Counted from the first letter of the stretch, positions 7,436-17,687 are shown. The stretch is DNA of 64,000 bases from Oceaniglobus trochenteri (GCF_020529025.1 NZ_JACNMM010000003.1:124001-188000), one strand, 5' to 3'. Program-made: numbers and translations. The notes: generated by a model from the sequence alone, not told the origin.

Positions 7436-9397
7436 ATGGAATTTCTGCTATTCAGTCAGGCGACCGAGCCAAGAATGGTCAATCGGACAAGCAATGCGCA
7501 GATACCAGAAAGCGGAAAATCAAGAACTGAGCCGTTCTCATTCTCTCTGGAGGAATTTTCTTCGGAAGTAGAGAAGACCTTTGATGAATCGGAGGAGATT
7601 GTCATTTCGAACGCTGAAGGGACTTTGATCAAAAGGCAGGATTCGCACCATGTGGACCTTGGAAGGCAGATCAAGGCCCCCGAACCGGTCGCGCCTCCGC
7701 CGCCGATTATGCAACTCGATGAACAACCCGCTTTATCGCTGGGTGCCACGCCGCAACCGGCGGCGCAAAGTGGAATCCAGATGCTCGTGGTGCCTCAGCA
7801 ACCGATCGCCCCAAGTGAAACCGGGCAACGACAGGCGAAGGGCGGAATCGATTCGGATGTTCCCGGCGCCTCCTTGGTTCAAGCCCTCACCGGGCTGGCG
7901 GTGAAACCTGCGCCAACCGCCATAAACGACCCGCGGGAGCCCATCCGCGCCGGAATCACTCAAAAGGCCGTTGAACAGCATGCTTCGCCCTCTTCAATCA
8001 AAACCGCTCCTCCCGATCATCCCATGGACGGCGGCACCTCTCACCAGATCACACCTCGCCATGTGTCGATTCCGCCATTCATGGAAGGAAAACCGCTTGA
8101 AACAGGCCCGGAACAGCAACCTGCCGTCACTTCAGTGGAGCATTCACCGGCCGAGCGGCATGGCCCGAACGCGCAAAAGTTCGGGAGTGATGAGGCGGAG
8201 CAGCTAAATAAAATGACGCCGCAGGTGGCGCCGTTAGCTGCGGACATCACTCGCAACCCTCAAGTCCCAATCAATTCGCAGGAGGCACCGCGTCCCCATA
8301 GGCCACCGCGCCCGTCCCCTGCTGTTGACGAACAGCCTGAAATGGCGACGCCGCTTCAACCGCAGGCCCGGCCACCTCGCGAAGTCGGGGCCGCTGATGC
8401 GGACTTCCTGAGGTTTTCAACGCAAAAGCTGACGGGTGCTCAGGTTCCCGCCCATACTGGAAATAGGCCTGCCATCGACGTCGACCAAACGCCCCAGCCT
8501 CTGCCTCAACCTGCCGCGTTGGCCAAGTTGGACGACCGCCAAGAAGAACCATCCATCTTGGCCCGTACCGACCGGACGTGGGAACAGGCTCAACCCAGGT
8601 CAGACACCGCTGCCGGACCCATCGCGCCAAGCCCCGTTCGCCCCCCTTCGTGGACCAACGATCAGGGCCCCACAGCCCCGGCGGTAACAGAGCAGGCGAA
8701 CCTCGCTGCCGGACCGCGAATTCCCCCGGAAGGCCCATCAGCGTTGCCACCTTTGGCAGACATTAGCCCGGCGCCATTACCGCCCGTGGGTGTGTCCCAA
8801 AGCCAGGCAGCACCGCAACCCCCACCCCACCCAAGCCCTCGGCTGGGTGAAAAGGCAGCTGCAACCCCAGCACCTGAATTAAACTGGCAGACCTTAAGGC
8901 CTGACGCGCTGGACAAAGAGACCCAGCTTCACGCCCTGAGCGATCATCGCGCCCCCTCGCTGACACCGACGATACATGGCCATCCAGCCGCTCCTACCTT
9001 CACCTCGCCCCCCCCCATGCTGCAGCAGATTGCGCAGGTAAGTGGCAATCTGGCGAAGGGCCCGGTTGAAGTTTCCCTTTCGCCGGAAGAGCTTGGCCGG
9101 GTGCGCATGACGCTTGTGTCCAGCGACCAGGGGCTTGTTCTGTCCATCACGGCGGATCGTTCAGAAACACTCGCCCTGTTGCGCCGCAACGCCGATCTCT
9201 TGGCAACCGACCTTCACGATCTCGGATTCGAGAACCTATCGTTTCAGTTCGGTTCCAACTCTCGCGAACAGGAGGCGCGAACTGCCCGAACGCCACACCG
9301 CGATGTCGAGCAGATAGTCACCTTCGACGAAGCAACAGCGCCAGTCAGACCGTCGCCAGTACGCGGCGCGACCGACAGGCTTGACCTGAGACTTTGA
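7436..9397 (+). CDS. fliK: Flagellar hook-length control protein FliK
   Basis: FliK is exported during hook assembly, measures hook length and triggers the FlhB specificity switch. The 653-residue product has a long low-complexity, Pro/Gln-rich, presumably disordered body and a C-terminal Flg_hook domain (about residues 535-625) with the family core VEVSLSPEELGRVRMTL and a following hydrophobic strand-helix. GAGG lies seven bases before the ATG. The body looks less GC-biased than its neighbours, consistent with fast divergence. flgD follows ten bases later. Confidence 0.9.
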   Translation: MEFLLFSQATEPRMVNRTSNAQIPESGKSRTEPFSFSLEEFSSEVEKTFDESEEIVISNAEGTLIKRQDSHHVDLGRQIKAPEPVAPPPPIMQLDEQPALSLGATPQPAAQSGIQMLVVPQQPIAPSETGQRQAKGGIDSDVPGASLVQALTGLAVKPAPTAINDPREPIRAGITQKAVEQHASPSSIKTAPPDHPMDGGTSHQITPRHVSIPPFMEGKPLETGPEQQPAVTSVEHSPAERHGPNAQKFGSDEAEQLNKMTPQVAPLAADITRNPQVPINSQEAPRPHRPPRPSPAVDEQPEMATPLQPQARPPREVGAADADFLRFSTQKLTGAQVPAHTGNRPAIDVDQTPQPLPQPAALAKLDDRQEEPSILARTDRTWEQAQPRSDTAAGPIAPSPVRPPSWTNDQGPTAPAVTEQANLAAGPRIPPEGPSALPPLADISPAPLPPVGVSQSQAAPQPPPHPSPRLGEKAAATPAPELNWQTLRPDALDKETQLHALSDHRAPSLTPTIHGHPAAPTFTSPPPMLQQIAQVSGNLAKGPVEVSLSPEELGRVRMTLVSSDQGLVLSITADRSETLALLRRNADLLATDLHDLGFENLSFQFGSNSREQEARTARTPHRDVEQIVTFDEATAPVRPSPVRGATDRLDLRL

Positions 9398-9407
9398 GGA
9401 GCAGGAA

Positions 9408-10076
9408 ATGGATTTTTCAACCACCAGGGCCGCCGGTTCAGCCCCCGAAGTTACGGCGACGGCGCGGCAACAAGCGAACTCTGACCCGACAATCGGTTCG
9501 GATTTCGACACGTTCCTCAAGATGCTGACCGCACAGATTTCCAACCAGGACCCCCTGAACCCCATGGCGTCCGAGGAATTCGCCGTTCAGCTGGCCACCT
9601 TTTCCGGCGTGGAACAGCAGGTGCGCACCAATGAACTCTTGCAGGCGCTTGCCGGCGAACTGGGCAACGACGGACTGGGCCAGATGGCAGGCTGGATCGG
9701 TATGGAAGCGCGGGCGACGATGCCGGTTGCCTACGCCGGAACGCCCGTCACCCTGTCGCCGCCCCAACCCATCGCGGGTGATCGCCACGAACTGGTGGCG
9801 CATGATGCGGCAGGGCGCGAGGTTTGGCGCGCGCCCCACCTGCCTGACAGTGGAACCGTGGACTGGACTGGCGTTGCAACAGACGGGCGGCCCCTTGGGG
9901 CGGGGCGATATACCGTCACACTCGAGAGTTTCGAGGATGCTCGCCTAGTCGCCACCGCCCCCGTCCAGACCTATGGTGTGGTGCGCGAGGTGCGCCTTGA
10001 ACCCGACGGGGCAATGGTGATTTTTGCCGATGGCAGTGAAAGGCCGGCAGCAGAGATTTCGGCCCTGCGCCAATGA
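9408..10076 (+). CDS. flgD: Flagellar hook capping protein FlgD
   Basis: FlgD is the scaffold that caps the growing hook and guides FlgE polymerisation. The 222-residue product carries the conserved N-terminal block LKMLTAQISNQDPLNPM (residues about 38-54) followed by EFAVQLATFSGVEQQ, then an Ig/tudor-like C-terminal half. It is co-oriented with fliK ten bases downstream, with GAGGAG before the ATG. It is the last gene of the first flagellar block; the next gene is unrelated. Confidence 0.95.
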   Translation: MDFSTTRAAGSAPEVTATARQQANSDPTIGSDFDTFLKMLTAQISNQDPLNPMASEEFAVQLATFSGVEQQVRTNELLQALAGELGNDGLGQMAGWIGMEARATMPVAYAGTPVTLSPPQPIAGDRHELVAHDAAGREVWRAPHLPDSGTVDWTGVATDGRPLGAGRYTVTLESFEDARLVATAPVQTYGVVREVRLEPDGAMVIFADGSERPAAEISALRQ

Positions 10077-10132
10077 CGGCCCCCTTGCCCAAGGCATGAC
10101 TTTCCCCCATCCCGGACCCGGCCGGTGATGGG

Positions 10133-11026
10133 ATGGACATGAAACAGCACGAGGACAGCACAGAGCACGTTGCGGCCCAACTTGATGCCGAACTTCGCGA
10201 ATCTGGCGTTCTTGCGGCCGGGTTCCGCTGGAAACGCCTCGACGGGGGCCGGACGAACCGCGTGTGGTTGCTTGAGAACGGCGACAGGCGCGCCTCGTTG
10301 GTGTGCCGCCTGTTCCTGAATGATCGCGGCACCCCGCTGTTTCCCAACCTGCCGCACGCCGAAGTTACGGCCTTCGGGGCCTTGGCGGGCACGGGTCTGG
10401 CGCCCGAACTTTACTGGCACGGAGAAACGGGCAAGGGGCGGTGCCTGATCTATCGGGCCTGCCTTGGCCAGACCTGGCAAAGCGGTGTTCGGGGCGTGGC
10501 GCATTGTCTGGCGCGGCTTCACCGTCAGCGAATGCCCAGGGGGTTGCGCCGGATCGGCACCAGCCCGGCAGACCTGATCGCCGAGGGAATGCGCATGCTG
10601 AACGGGCTCACCATCCCCGAACGCGAAACCCTGCTGGCCTGTCAGCCGAGGCCATCGCCCGTTTCCCCCGGTCCGGATGCATTCCTGCACGGCGATCCGG
10701 TGCCGGGCAATATCGTGATGACGGCGGGCGGCGCCGTTCTCATCGACTGGCAATGCCCCGGCATCGGCGATCCGGTTCATGATCTTGCGATCTTTCTGTC
10801 GCCCGCCATGCAGACCCTGGGCCGGGGCGCCGCGCTGACGATGGCGGAACGGAGCGATTGCCTGCAAAGTTATGGCGACCCGGCGGTCGCCGCGCGCTAC
10901 GAAATCAGCGAAGCGGCCTTTACCTGGCACATGGCCTGCTATTGCACCTGGCGGATGGCCCATGGCCACGCCGATTACGCCCCGGCCCTTGCGGCCGAGC
11001 TACATCGCCTGAACCAGTTGCGCTAA
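10133..11026 (+). CDS. Aminoglycoside/choline-kinase-like phosphotransferase
   Basis: The 297-residue cytoplasmic protein has the APH/choline kinase fold signatures: the Brenner-type catalytic loop FLHGDPVPGNIV around residue 184, with Asp as base and Asn for metal, followed by the metal-binding IDWQ about 15 residues later. A lipid headgroup, sugar or small-molecule alcohol is the probable phosphate acceptor; the sequence does not say which. Choline or ethanolamine kinase activity is possible, and antibiotic resistance is unlikely from context. Its 3' end overlaps the convergent ubiB by 27 bases. The exact start (10133 or 10139) is uncertain. Confidence 0.75.
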   Translation: MDMKQHEDSTEHVAAQLDAELRESGVLAAGFRWKRLDGGRTNRVWLLENGDRRASLVCRLFLNDRGTPLFPNLPHAEVTAFGALAGTGLAPELYWHGETGKGRCLIYRACLGQTWQSGVRGVAHCLARLHRQRMPRGLRRIGTSPADLIAEGMRMLNGLTIPERETLLACQPRPSPVSPGPDAFLHGDPVPGNIVMTAGGAVLIDWQCPGIGDPVHDLAIFLSPAMQTLGRGAALTMAERSDCLQSYGDPAVAARYEISEAAFTWHMACYCTWRMAHGHADYAPALAAELHRLNQLR

Positions 11027-12538
11027 CCAGAAGCCGCCCCCGGCCGCCAGGGCGCCCAAGGCGATCAGCCCTGCCGATTCCCATCCGCCGCGGTGGCGTT
11101 GCGGCACCGGTTGTTCGCTCTGACGCATCAACGCGGCTTCGGCGATCTGCGGCAGCTTGGGGCCGAACCGCCCCAGCACGCGGGCCGTGCGCGTCAGGTC
11201 GCGCAGCAGGGCCTTGGGGCCGATGTTTTCCTTGATGTAATCCTCGACGATCGGCTGGGCCACTTCCCAGATGTTGATCTGCGGATATAGCGAACGCGAC
11301 ACGCCCTCGACCACCACCATGGTGCGTTGCAGCAGGATCAGCTCGGTCCGGGTTTCCATGCCGAAACGCTCGGTCACCTCGAAAAGATAGGTCAGCAGCC
11401 GCGCCATGGAAATGCGCGTCGCGTCCATGCCGAAGATCGGCTCGCCCACCGACCGCAGGGCGCGGGCGAATTCGTCGATGTCCTTGTCGGCGGGCACATA
11501 GCCGGCTTCGAAATGCACTTCGGCGACGCGACGATAATCCTTGCGGATGAACCCGAACAGGATCTCGGCATAGACGCGGCGGGTGTATTCATCCAGCCGC
11601 CCCATGATCCCGAAATCCAGCGCGATGATATCGCCGTTGGCCGCGATCTTCAGGTTTCCCTGGTGCATGTCGGCATGGAAGAACCCGTCGCGCAGGGCGT
11701 GGTTGAGGAACAGCCGCAGCACGTTTTCGCCCAGCGCCTTGCGGTCGTGACCGGCGGCGATGATGGCCGGAATGTCATTGGCCGGGATGCCCTCGGCCCA
11801 GTCCAGCGTCATCACCCGGCGCGACGACAGGAACCATTCGACCTGGGGCACCCGGAAGGCCGGGTCGTTGGCCGTGTTGGCGGCAAATTCCGCGGCGGAC
11901 GACGTTTCCATCCGCAAATCCAACTCGCCCAGCACCACGCCTTCGAAGTGGCGGATCACCTCGAGCGGATGAAGCCGGCGCGCCGAGGGCGCCAGCAGTT
12001 CGACCATATGCGCGGCCAGGTAGAAGGCATCGACATCCTTCTTGAAGGCCTTCTCGATGCCCGGGCGCAGCACCTTGACCGCGACATCGCGCCCCGAATC
12101 GCGCAGGGTTGCCTTGTGCACCTGCGCGATGGAGGCGGCGGCGACAGGCTCGGAGAATGACGAGAACAGGCTGTCGACCTCGATCTCAAGCTCGCTTTCC
12201 ACCATCGCGCGGGCCTCGGCCACCGGGAAGGGCGGCAGCTTGTCCTGCAACACGCGCAATTGCTGGGCCAACTCGTCCCCCACCACGTCGGGGCGGGTTG
12301 AAAGCACCTGGCCGAACTTGATGTAGGCCGGGCCAAGGGCCGTAAGGGCGCGCGGGGCGGGGGGCTGCATCGGATCGCCCTTGTAGCCCAGCCACATGAA
12401 GGGCACGCCCAGAACCTTGGCCGCGATCCGCAGGGATGTCGGCGCGCGGAAGGCATCGAGAACCACGTTCATCGCGCCGGTCCGCTCCAGCGTGGCGCCG
12501 GTGCGGATCAACCGCCAGATATTGTGAGGACCACGCAA
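11000..12538 (-). CDS. ubiB: Ubiquinone biosynthesis kinase-like protein UbiB
   Basis: UbiB is an atypical ADCK-family kinase/ATPase needed for ubiquinone synthesis. Visible motifs are the family KxGQ block (YIKFGQVLSTRPD), the ATP-site IAQVHKATL, the catalytic FHADMHQGNLKI and ALDFGIMG, then a C-terminal membrane anchor (GLIALGALAAGGGFWLAQLV). A TTG at 12538, one base after the ubiE stop with GGA upstream, gives the usual N-terminus RGPHNIWRLIRTGATLERTG (512 residues); the ATG at 12571 lies inside ubiE. It forms a ubiE-ubiB operon and runs into the convergent kinase gene. Confidence 0.94.
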   Translation of the reverse strand: MRGPHNIWRLIRTGATLERTGAMNVVLDAFRAPTSLRIAAKVLGVPFMWLGYKGDPMQPPAPRALTALGPAYIKFGQVLSTRPDVVGDELAQQLRVLQDKLPPFPVAEARAMVESELEIEVDSLFSSFSEPVAAASIAQVHKATLRDSGRDVAVKVLRPGIEKAFKKDVDAFYLAAHMVELLAPSARRLHPLEVIRHFEGVVLGELDLRMETSSAAEFAANTANDPAFRVPQVEWFLSSRRVMTLDWAEGIPANDIPAIIAAGHDRKALGENVLRLFLNHALRDGFFHADMHQGNLKIAANGDIIALDFGIMGRLDEYTRRVYAEILFGFIRKDYRRVAEVHFEAGYVPADKDIDEFARALRSVGEPIFGMDATRISMARLLTYLFEVTERFGMETRTELILLQRTMVVVEGVSRSLYPQINIWEVAQPIVEDYIKENIGPKALLRDLTRTARVLGRFGPKLPQIAEAALMRQSEQPVPQRHRGGWESAGLIALGALAAGGGFWLAQLVQAM

Positions 12539-12539
12539 A

Positions 12540-13295
12540 TCAGATCTTCCAGCCCGAATGGAGCGCGGCAACGCCCATGGTCAAGTTGCGGAACTTAACC
12601 TGTTCGAAACCCGCGTTGCGGATCATCGCGGCAAAGCTCTCCTGGTCGGGGAACTTGCGGATCGATTCGACCAGGTACTGATAACTGTCACGGTCGCCGG
12701 CAATCACCTGACCCATCCGGGGGATCACATTGAAGGAGTAGAGATCATAGGCCTTCTGCATCGCCGGGTTGGGCAGTTGCGAAAATTCCAGCACCATCAA
12801 CCGGCCGCCGGGTTTCAGCACGCGGAAGGCTTCCGAAAGCGCCTCGTCGATGCGGGTGACGTTGCGGATGCCGAAACTGATGGTGTAGCGATCGAATGAC
12901 GCATCCGCGAAGGGCAGCGCCATCGCGTCGCCCACCACCCAGTCCAGCGATCCGGCCAGCGCCTCGGCCTCGGCCCTCTTGCGCCCTTCGATCAGCATGC
13001 CCTCGGTCATGTCGCAGACCGTGGCCACGGCACCGGGCGCCCGCTTGAGAAAACGGAAGGCCACGTCGCCGGTTCCGCCCGCCACGTCCAGCAGCCGCTG
13101 CCCGTCACGCGGGGCCAGCCAATCCATCATCGCGTCCTTCCAGATGCGATGCACACCGCCCGACATGACATCGTTCATGATGTCGTACTTGCTGGCCACG
13201 TTGGTGAAGATTCCATGCACCTTCCCGGCCTTCTCGGACTCGGGAATGTCCTGGAAACCGAAATGCGTCGTGCGGTTTTCGCTGTCGTCTGTCAT
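12540..13295 (-). CDS. ubiE: Ubiquinone/menaquinone C-methyltransferase UbiE
   Basis: UbiE is the SAM-dependent methyltransferase that methylates the quinone ring in ubiquinone synthesis. The 251-residue product opens [20 protein letters not shown] and shows the [18 protein letters not shown] block, SAM motif [14 protein letters not shown] (about residue 68) and the UbiE signature block [20 protein letters not shown]. The start at 13295 is chosen for this canonical N-terminus; the frame open to 13775 runs under mutM. It is divergent from mutM with a 75-base gap and coupled to ubiB. Confidence 0.97.
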   Translation of the reverse strand: MTDDSENRTTHFGFQDIPESEKAGKVHGIFTNVASKYDIMNDVMSGGVHRIWKDAMMDWLAPRDGQRLLDVAGGTGDVAFRFLKRAPGAVATVCDMTEGMLIEGRKRAEAEALAGSLDWVVGDAMALPFADASFDRYTISFGIRNVTRIDEALSEAFRVLKPGGRLMVLEFSQLPNPAMQKAYDLYSFNVIPRMGQVIAGDRDSYQYLVESIRKFPDQESFAAMIRNAGFEQVKFRNLTMGVAALHSGWKI

Positions 13296-13370
13296 CGGGG
13301 CTTGCGATCCTGTGAAACTCACCCTTCTTATAGGGCGCTTGTCCGCCGTTACAATGAAAGGGGTGTCGCA

Positions 13371-14222
13371 GTGCCGGAATTGCCAGAGGTCGAGACGGTT
13401 CGTCGCGGGCTGGCCCCCGTGATGGAGGGGGGCGTGATCGCCCGGGCCGAGGTGAACCGCCCCGATCTGCGCTGGCCCTTTCCGCCGGACATGGCCGCGC
13501 GGCTGACGGGGCGGCGGATTCTTCGGCTGGGGCGGCGGTCGAAATACCTTCTGGCCGATCTCGATTCGGGCGAAACCCTGATCGTGCACCTGGGCATGTC
13601 GGGACGGATGCAGGTTTCGGGCGTCGCCCTGGGCCTGTTTCAGCGCGAACATGCGGCGCCGGAAAAGCATGATCACGTGGTCTTTCACATGGAGGGGGGC
13701 GGGCGCGTCACCTTCAACGATCCCCGCCGGTTCGGCGCCATGGATCTTTGGCCCACCGACCGGATCGAAGACCACTGGCTGATCGCGAAACTGGGGCCCG
13801 AGCCCTTTTCCAATACCTTCGATGAAACCTACCTGGCCGAAAGGCTGCGCAGCCGCCGCACCCCGGTCAAGACGGCGCTGCTGGATCAGGGAATCGTCGC
13901 CGGGCTGGGCAATATATATGTCTGCGAAACCCTGTTCCGGGCCGGGATTTCCCCCAAACGCCAGGCGGCCAACCTGTCACGGGAACGGGCCGGCCGGCTG
14001 GTGCCAATCATCCGCGACGTTCTGAGCGAGGCGATCGAGGCGGGCGGTTCGTCGCTGCGCGATCACCGCCAGGCCGACGGAAATCTCGGGTATTTTCAAC
14101 ATGGTTTCCGGGTCTACGACCGGGCGGGCCAACCCTGCGTCACCCCCGGATGCGGCGGCAGTGTTTCGCGAATCGTGCAATCGGGCCGCTCGTCCTTCTA
14201 TTGCCCTCAATGCCAAAGATAG
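13371..14222 (+). CDS. mutM: Formamidopyrimidine-DNA glycosylase
   Basis: MutM removes oxidised purines such as 8-oxoguanine by a glycosylase/AP-lyase reaction in which the N-terminal proline attacks the sugar. The GTG at 13371, preceded by AAAGGGG, puts Pro-Glu-Leu-Pro-Glu directly after the initiator, as catalysis requires; upstream in-frame codons are therefore rejected. The C-terminus carries the four-cysteine zinc finger (CVTPGC ... YCPQC) and the helix-two-turn-helix segment. Length is 283 residues. An enoyl-CoA hydratase gene follows after 65 bases. Confidence 0.97.
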   Translation: MPELPEVETVRRGLAPVMEGGVIARAEVNRPDLRWPFPPDMAARLTGRRILRLGRRSKYLLADLDSGETLIVHLGMSGRMQVSGVALGLFQREHAAPEKHDHVVFHMEGGGRVTFNDPRRFGAMDLWPTDRIEDHWLIAKLGPEPFSNTFDETYLAERLRSRRTPVKTALLDQGIVAGLGNIYVCETLFRAGISPKRQAANLSRERAGRLVPIIRDVLSEAIEAGGSSLRDHRQADGNLGYFQHGFRVYDRAGQPCVTPGCGGSVSRIVQSGRSSFYCPQCQR

Positions 14223-14287
14223 CTTGAAACCAAGGCCAACCTTGGTAAGGCTGCAAACTTCATGTCCACAGCGAAAGCTCTTACGCC

Positions 14288-15064
14288 ATGGCCTACAAGA
14301 CGATCATCGTCGAAGTTGCCGATCACGTTGCCCTGATCCGCCTGAACCGCCCCGACGCCATGAACGCCCTGAACAGCGAGCTTCTGGGCGAGCTGGCCCA
14401 GGCCGTGAGCGAGGCGGACGGAAACGACAAGGTGCGCTGCATCGTTCTGACCGGGTCGGAAAAGGCCTTTGCCGCCGGGGCCGACATCAAGGAAATGTCG
14501 GAAAAGACCTTCGTGGATGTCTTTGCCGGTGAATTGTTCATGGCAGAGATGGCCGCGCTGGAAAATTGCCGCAAGCCGATCATCGCCGCCGTCGCGGGCT
14601 ATGCCCTGGGCGGTGGCTGCGAACTGGCCATGGTCTGCGATTTCATCATCGCGGCCGACACCGCCAAGTTCGGGCAGCCGGAGATCAACCTTGGCGTCAT
14701 ATCCGGCATGGGCGGATCGCAGCGCCTGACCCGCCTCGTGGGCAAGTCGAAGGCGATGGAGATGCACCTGACCGGCCGCTTCATGGATGCGGACGAGGCC
14801 GAGCGTTCGGGCCTGGTAAGCCGCGTGGTGCCCGCCAAGAAGCTGATGGAGGAGGTTTCGGCCACCGCCCAGAAGATCACCGAGAAATCGGCGCTGGCCG
14901 TGATGGCCGCGAAAGAGGCGGTGAACCGCAGTTACGAAACCACCCTGCGCGAAGGCCTGCTGCACGAACGGCGCCTGTTCAACGGGCTGTTCGCCACCGA
15001 AGACCAGAAAGAGGGCATGAGCGCCTTCCTTGACAAGCGCGAACCGCAGTTCCGCGACAGGTGA
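14288..15064 (+). CDS. Enoyl-CoA hydratase
   Basis: This crotonase-fold enzyme hydrates 2-enoyl-CoA in fatty-acid beta-oxidation or related acyl-CoA pathways. The 258-residue product has the oxyanion-hole blocks ([21 protein letters not shown]) and both catalytic glutamates, one in GGGCELA and one in [13 protein letters not shown]. Near identity to the short-chain hydratase pattern, including the MGGSQRL block, makes hydratase rather than isomerase or dehalogenase activity likely. The mutM-hydratase-rpsT-dnaA order is frequently seen in Rhodobacteraceae. Confidence 0.92.
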   Translation: MAYKTIIVEVADHVALIRLNRPDAMNALNSELLGELAQAVSEADGNDKVRCIVLTGSEKAFAAGADIKEMSEKTFVDVFAGELFMAEMAALENCRKPIIAAVAGYALGGGCELAMVCDFIIAADTAKFGQPEINLGVISGMGGSQRLTRLVGKSKAMEMHLTGRFMDADEAERSGLVSRVVPAKKLMEEVSATAQKITEKSALAVMAAKEAVNRSYETTLREGLLHERRLFNGLFATEDQKEGMSAFLDKREPQFRDR

Positions 15065-15211
15065 GCCCTTTACACGGGGCCGTCGCTGCACTAATGACCG
15101 CCCGAACATGCGCGTGAGGCCCGCCAGGCCGGATTCGCCCGGTACTGAACCCGGGGTCGGGGCTTTCCCGCGTGTAACGCAATTTGAAAACCCGACGAAA
15201 GAGATCACAGC

Positions 15212-15478
15212 ATGGCAAATTCGCCCCAGTCCAAGAAGCGCGCCCGTCAGAACGAAGCCCGTTTCCAGATCAACAAGGCCCGCCGTTCGCGGATCCGCAC
15301 CTATCTTCGCAAGGTCGAGGAAGCGATCGCCTCGGGCGACAAGGACGCCGCCGCCGGCGCCCTGCGCGCTGCCCAGCCCGAACTGATGCGCGGCGTCACC
15401 AAGGGCGTGTACCACAAGAACACCGTCGCACGGAAAGTGTCGCGCCTGGCCGCCCGCGTGAAAAGCATCGGCGCCTGA
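15212..15478 (+). CDS. rpsT: 30S ribosomal protein S20
   Basis: S20 is a small basic protein that binds 16S rRNA in the 30S subunit. The 88-residue product begins [20 protein letters not shown], the family signature, and ends in a basic helical segment with [20 protein letters not shown]. It stands alone with a 147-base leader and a strong intrinsic terminator 24 bases after the stop. It is the last gene before the dnaA upstream region. Confidence 0.98.
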   Translation: MANSPQSKKRARQNEARFQINKARRSRIRTYLRKVEEAIASGDKDAAAGALRAAQPELMRGVTKGVYHKNTVARKVSRLAARVKSIGA

Positions 15479-15502
15479 TCCGATACCCTTTCGACGAATC
15501 GA

Positions 15503-15532
15503 AAAACGCGCCTCATCGGGGCGCGTTTTTTT
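15503..15532 (+). terminator. Intrinsic terminator of rpsT
   Basis: AAAACGCGCC (15503-15512) pairs perfectly with GGCGCGTTTT (15520-15529) around a seven-base loop, and the T-run continues to 15532. This is the clearest rho-independent terminator in the window. Confidence 0.9.
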
Positions 15533-16137
15533 ATGTCCGGAAATTGTCGGACTGTGGGCTTTTGGCCACCGGGAATGCGGCATTTCACAGGCCCGTGAGA
15601 TTCGTCCGGCTTATGTCAGAGTCAACATCATAGTTCTGTTGCAGAGCCTTCGACGCCCTTGCTACGTTGACCCTGCGATTCACATCGCTTGGGGGGACAT
15701 GTAAGGATCAGGCCGTTTCCGACGTGCATGAGCAGGGTCAAACTCTGCCTGCGACACAGCGGAACGAACCTGCTGCCGATCGGGCATTTCGGACGCCATA
15801 TGGGGTGGATTTCCGATGCCTGATACCCGTTTCGGCGGGAATTGCCGTGACCGTTGGTCATCGGCACATGTCCATGGAACGTCTGCCGCCAATGTGCGGA
15901 AATATCCCGTCGGCCGTGGTCTGCGCCACAGCTGGGCCGAAGGGAAATGTGTTGCCATGTGTCCGCGTCGACACCTGACCTGTTCTGGCCGCAAGGCCGC
16001 AGGGCGGCTGTTCTCGGGCAATCCCACTGCGATGTGTCGTGCAACGACGGGTGCCATCTGCGCGCGCCCGCAACGAGCAGTCGGGCCGGTCATCACCGGT
16101 TCGAAAACAGGCATGGTATGGGGACGCAAGGCGTAAA
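15533..16137. other. Noncoding upstream region of dnaA
   Basis: About 600 bases without a convincing gene. Base composition is less GC-rich than the flanking genes and no frame has plausible codon usage. No cluster of DnaA boxes (TTATNCACA or close) and no AT-rich unwinding element were found, so it is not called oriC. A short inverted repeat, TGACC-GTT-GGTCA at 15848-15860, flanked by GCCG and CGGC, is the only clear structure. The region probably holds the dnaA promoter and leader. Confidence 0.5.
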
Positions 16138-17496
16138 ATGACGAACGAAACCTGGGGGACGGTCCGGCAAGAGCTGCTCAAGTCGGTGGGACACAACAAT
16201 TACAGGAACTGGATCGAACCGCTGGAGTTTGCCGAGCTGAGCGACGGCGTCGCCCTGTTCCATGTGCCGACGGTCTTCATGGGCGACTGGGTGTCGCGCA
16301 ACTTCGGCGATCAGATTCTCAGCCAGATGGGCAAGACCGGCCAGCCGGTGAAGCGGGTCGAATTCCGCGTGCCGCCAAATGCCGCGCCGCGCCCCTCGGC
16401 CACCGCGCCTCGCCCTGCCGCGCCGGTACGCACCCCCGCGCCCGAGGCCGAACTGCCCGGCGCAACGCTGGATGACCGCTTCACCTTCGACACCTTCGTC
16501 GTGGGCAAGCCGAACGAACTGGCCCATGCCGCTGCGCGCCGCGTGGCCGAGGGCGGGCCGGTCACCTTCAATCCGCTGTTTCTTTACGGCGGCGTCGGGC
16601 TGGGCAAGACGCACCTGATGCACGCCATCGCCCACGAGCTTCAGACCCGCGAGCCGGGCACACGGGTTCTGTACCTGTCGGCCGAACAATTCATGTATCG
16701 TTTTGTGCAGGCCCTGCGCGACAAGCAGATGATGGATTTCAAACAGCTTTTCCGCTCGGTCGATGTTCTGATGGTGGACGATGTGCAATTCATCGCCGGC
16801 AAGGAAAGCACCCAGGAAGAGTTCTTTCACACGTTCAACGCCCTGGTGGATCAGCGCAAGCAGATCATCATTTCCGCCGACCGCGCCCCAGGCGAAATCG
16901 AGGGCCTGGAAAGCCGGATCGTGTCGCGCCTGCAGTCGGGGCTGGTGGTCGATCTGCATCCCACCAGCTATGAATTGCGCCTCGGCATCCTGCAGCAGAA
17001 GGTCGAACAGTACCGCCCGCAGTTTCAGGGCGTCGTTCTGGCCGATGGCGTGCTGGAGTTTCTGGCCCATCGCATCACGTCGAACGTGCGGGTCCTTGAA
17101 GGTGCCCTGATGCGCCTTTTCGCCTTCGGCAGCCTTGTCGGACGCGAGATCGATCTGCAACTGACCAAGGAATGCCTGGTCGACATCCTGCGCCAGTCCG
17201 ATCGCAAGACCACGGTCGAAGAGATCCAGCGCAAGGTTTCCGATCACTACAACATCCGCCTGTCCGATCTTATCGGGCCGAAGCGCGTGCGCACCTTCGC
17301 GCGGCCGCGCCAGGTGGCCATGTTCCTGTGCAAGCAGCTGACCCAGCGTTCTCTTCCCGAGATCGGGCGCCGCTTCGGCGGGCGCGATCACACCACGATC
17401 ATGCACGGCATCAAGCGGATCGAAGAGCTGAAGCAGAAGGACAGCCAGATCGCCGAAGACATCGACCTTCTGCGCCGTTCCCTGGAGGACCAGTAG
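16138..17496 (+). CDS. dnaA: Chromosomal replication initiator DnaA
   Basis: DnaA is the AAA+ ATPase that melts oriC. The ATG at 16138 gives MTNETWGTVRQELLKSVGHN, a normal domain I start (452 residues); the open frame further upstream is rejected. Walker A is GGVGLGKTHLMHAI (about residue 153), Walker B LMVDDVQF, and the C-terminal DNA-binding domain carries the signature GGRDHTTIMHGIKRIEEL. The proline-rich domain II (residues about 80-110) is short, as in other alphaproteobacteria. dnaN follows after 191 bases. Confidence 0.98.
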   Translation: MTNETWGTVRQELLKSVGHNNYRNWIEPLEFAELSDGVALFHVPTVFMGDWVSRNFGDQILSQMGKTGQPVKRVEFRVPPNAAPRPSATAPRPAAPVRTPAPEAELPGATLDDRFTFDTFVVGKPNELAHAAARRVAEGGPVTFNPLFLYGGVGLGKTHLMHAIAHELQTREPGTRVLYLSAEQFMYRFVQALRDKQMMDFKQLFRSVDVLMVDDVQFIAGKESTQEEFFHTFNALVDQRKQIIISADRAPGEIEGLESRIVSRLQSGLVVDLHPTSYELRLGILQQKVEQYRPQFQGVVLADGVLEFLAHRITSNVRVLEGALMRLFAFGSLVGREIDLQLTKECLVDILRQSDRKTTVEEIQRKVSDHYNIRLSDLIGPKRVRTFARPRQVAMFLCKQLTQRSLPEIGRRFGGRDHTTIMHGIKRIEELKQKDSQIAEDIDLLRRSLEDQ

Positions 17497-17644
17497 TCCT
17501 GCGCGCCACAATGGCCGCATGATCGCGCCAAGGGTCTTGACGGCCCGGCGAAAGCCTTTGACAGTCCGCCGGAATCGGCCCGCGTCCTGCGGGGGTCAAG
17601 GGCATTTCGCATGGGGCGAACCCGAAAATTGTTGCGCCGACGGC

Positions 17645-17662
17645 TGAAACGGTTAGGTTTCA
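17645..17662. repeat. Inverted repeat just upstream of dnaN
   Basis: TGAAAC at 17645-17650 and GTTTCA at 17657-17662 form a perfect six-base inverted repeat around GGTTAG, 26 bases before the dnaN ATG in the dnaA-dnaN gap. It may be an operator or a leader hairpin; no function can be read from it. Confidence 0.3.
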
Positions 17663-17687
17663 CGCCCCGGTACCAGGTGAGGTGGAT

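Noticed and set aside
15533-16137. oriC directly upstream of dnaA
   Set aside because: No TTATNCACA-type DnaA boxes and no AT-rich unwinding stretch were found; gene order alone is not enough.
15628-16137. Several open frames of 95-150 codons on both strands upstream of dnaA
   Set aside because: They overlap one another, are Arg/Pro/Cys-rich, lack good ribosome sites and resemble no family.
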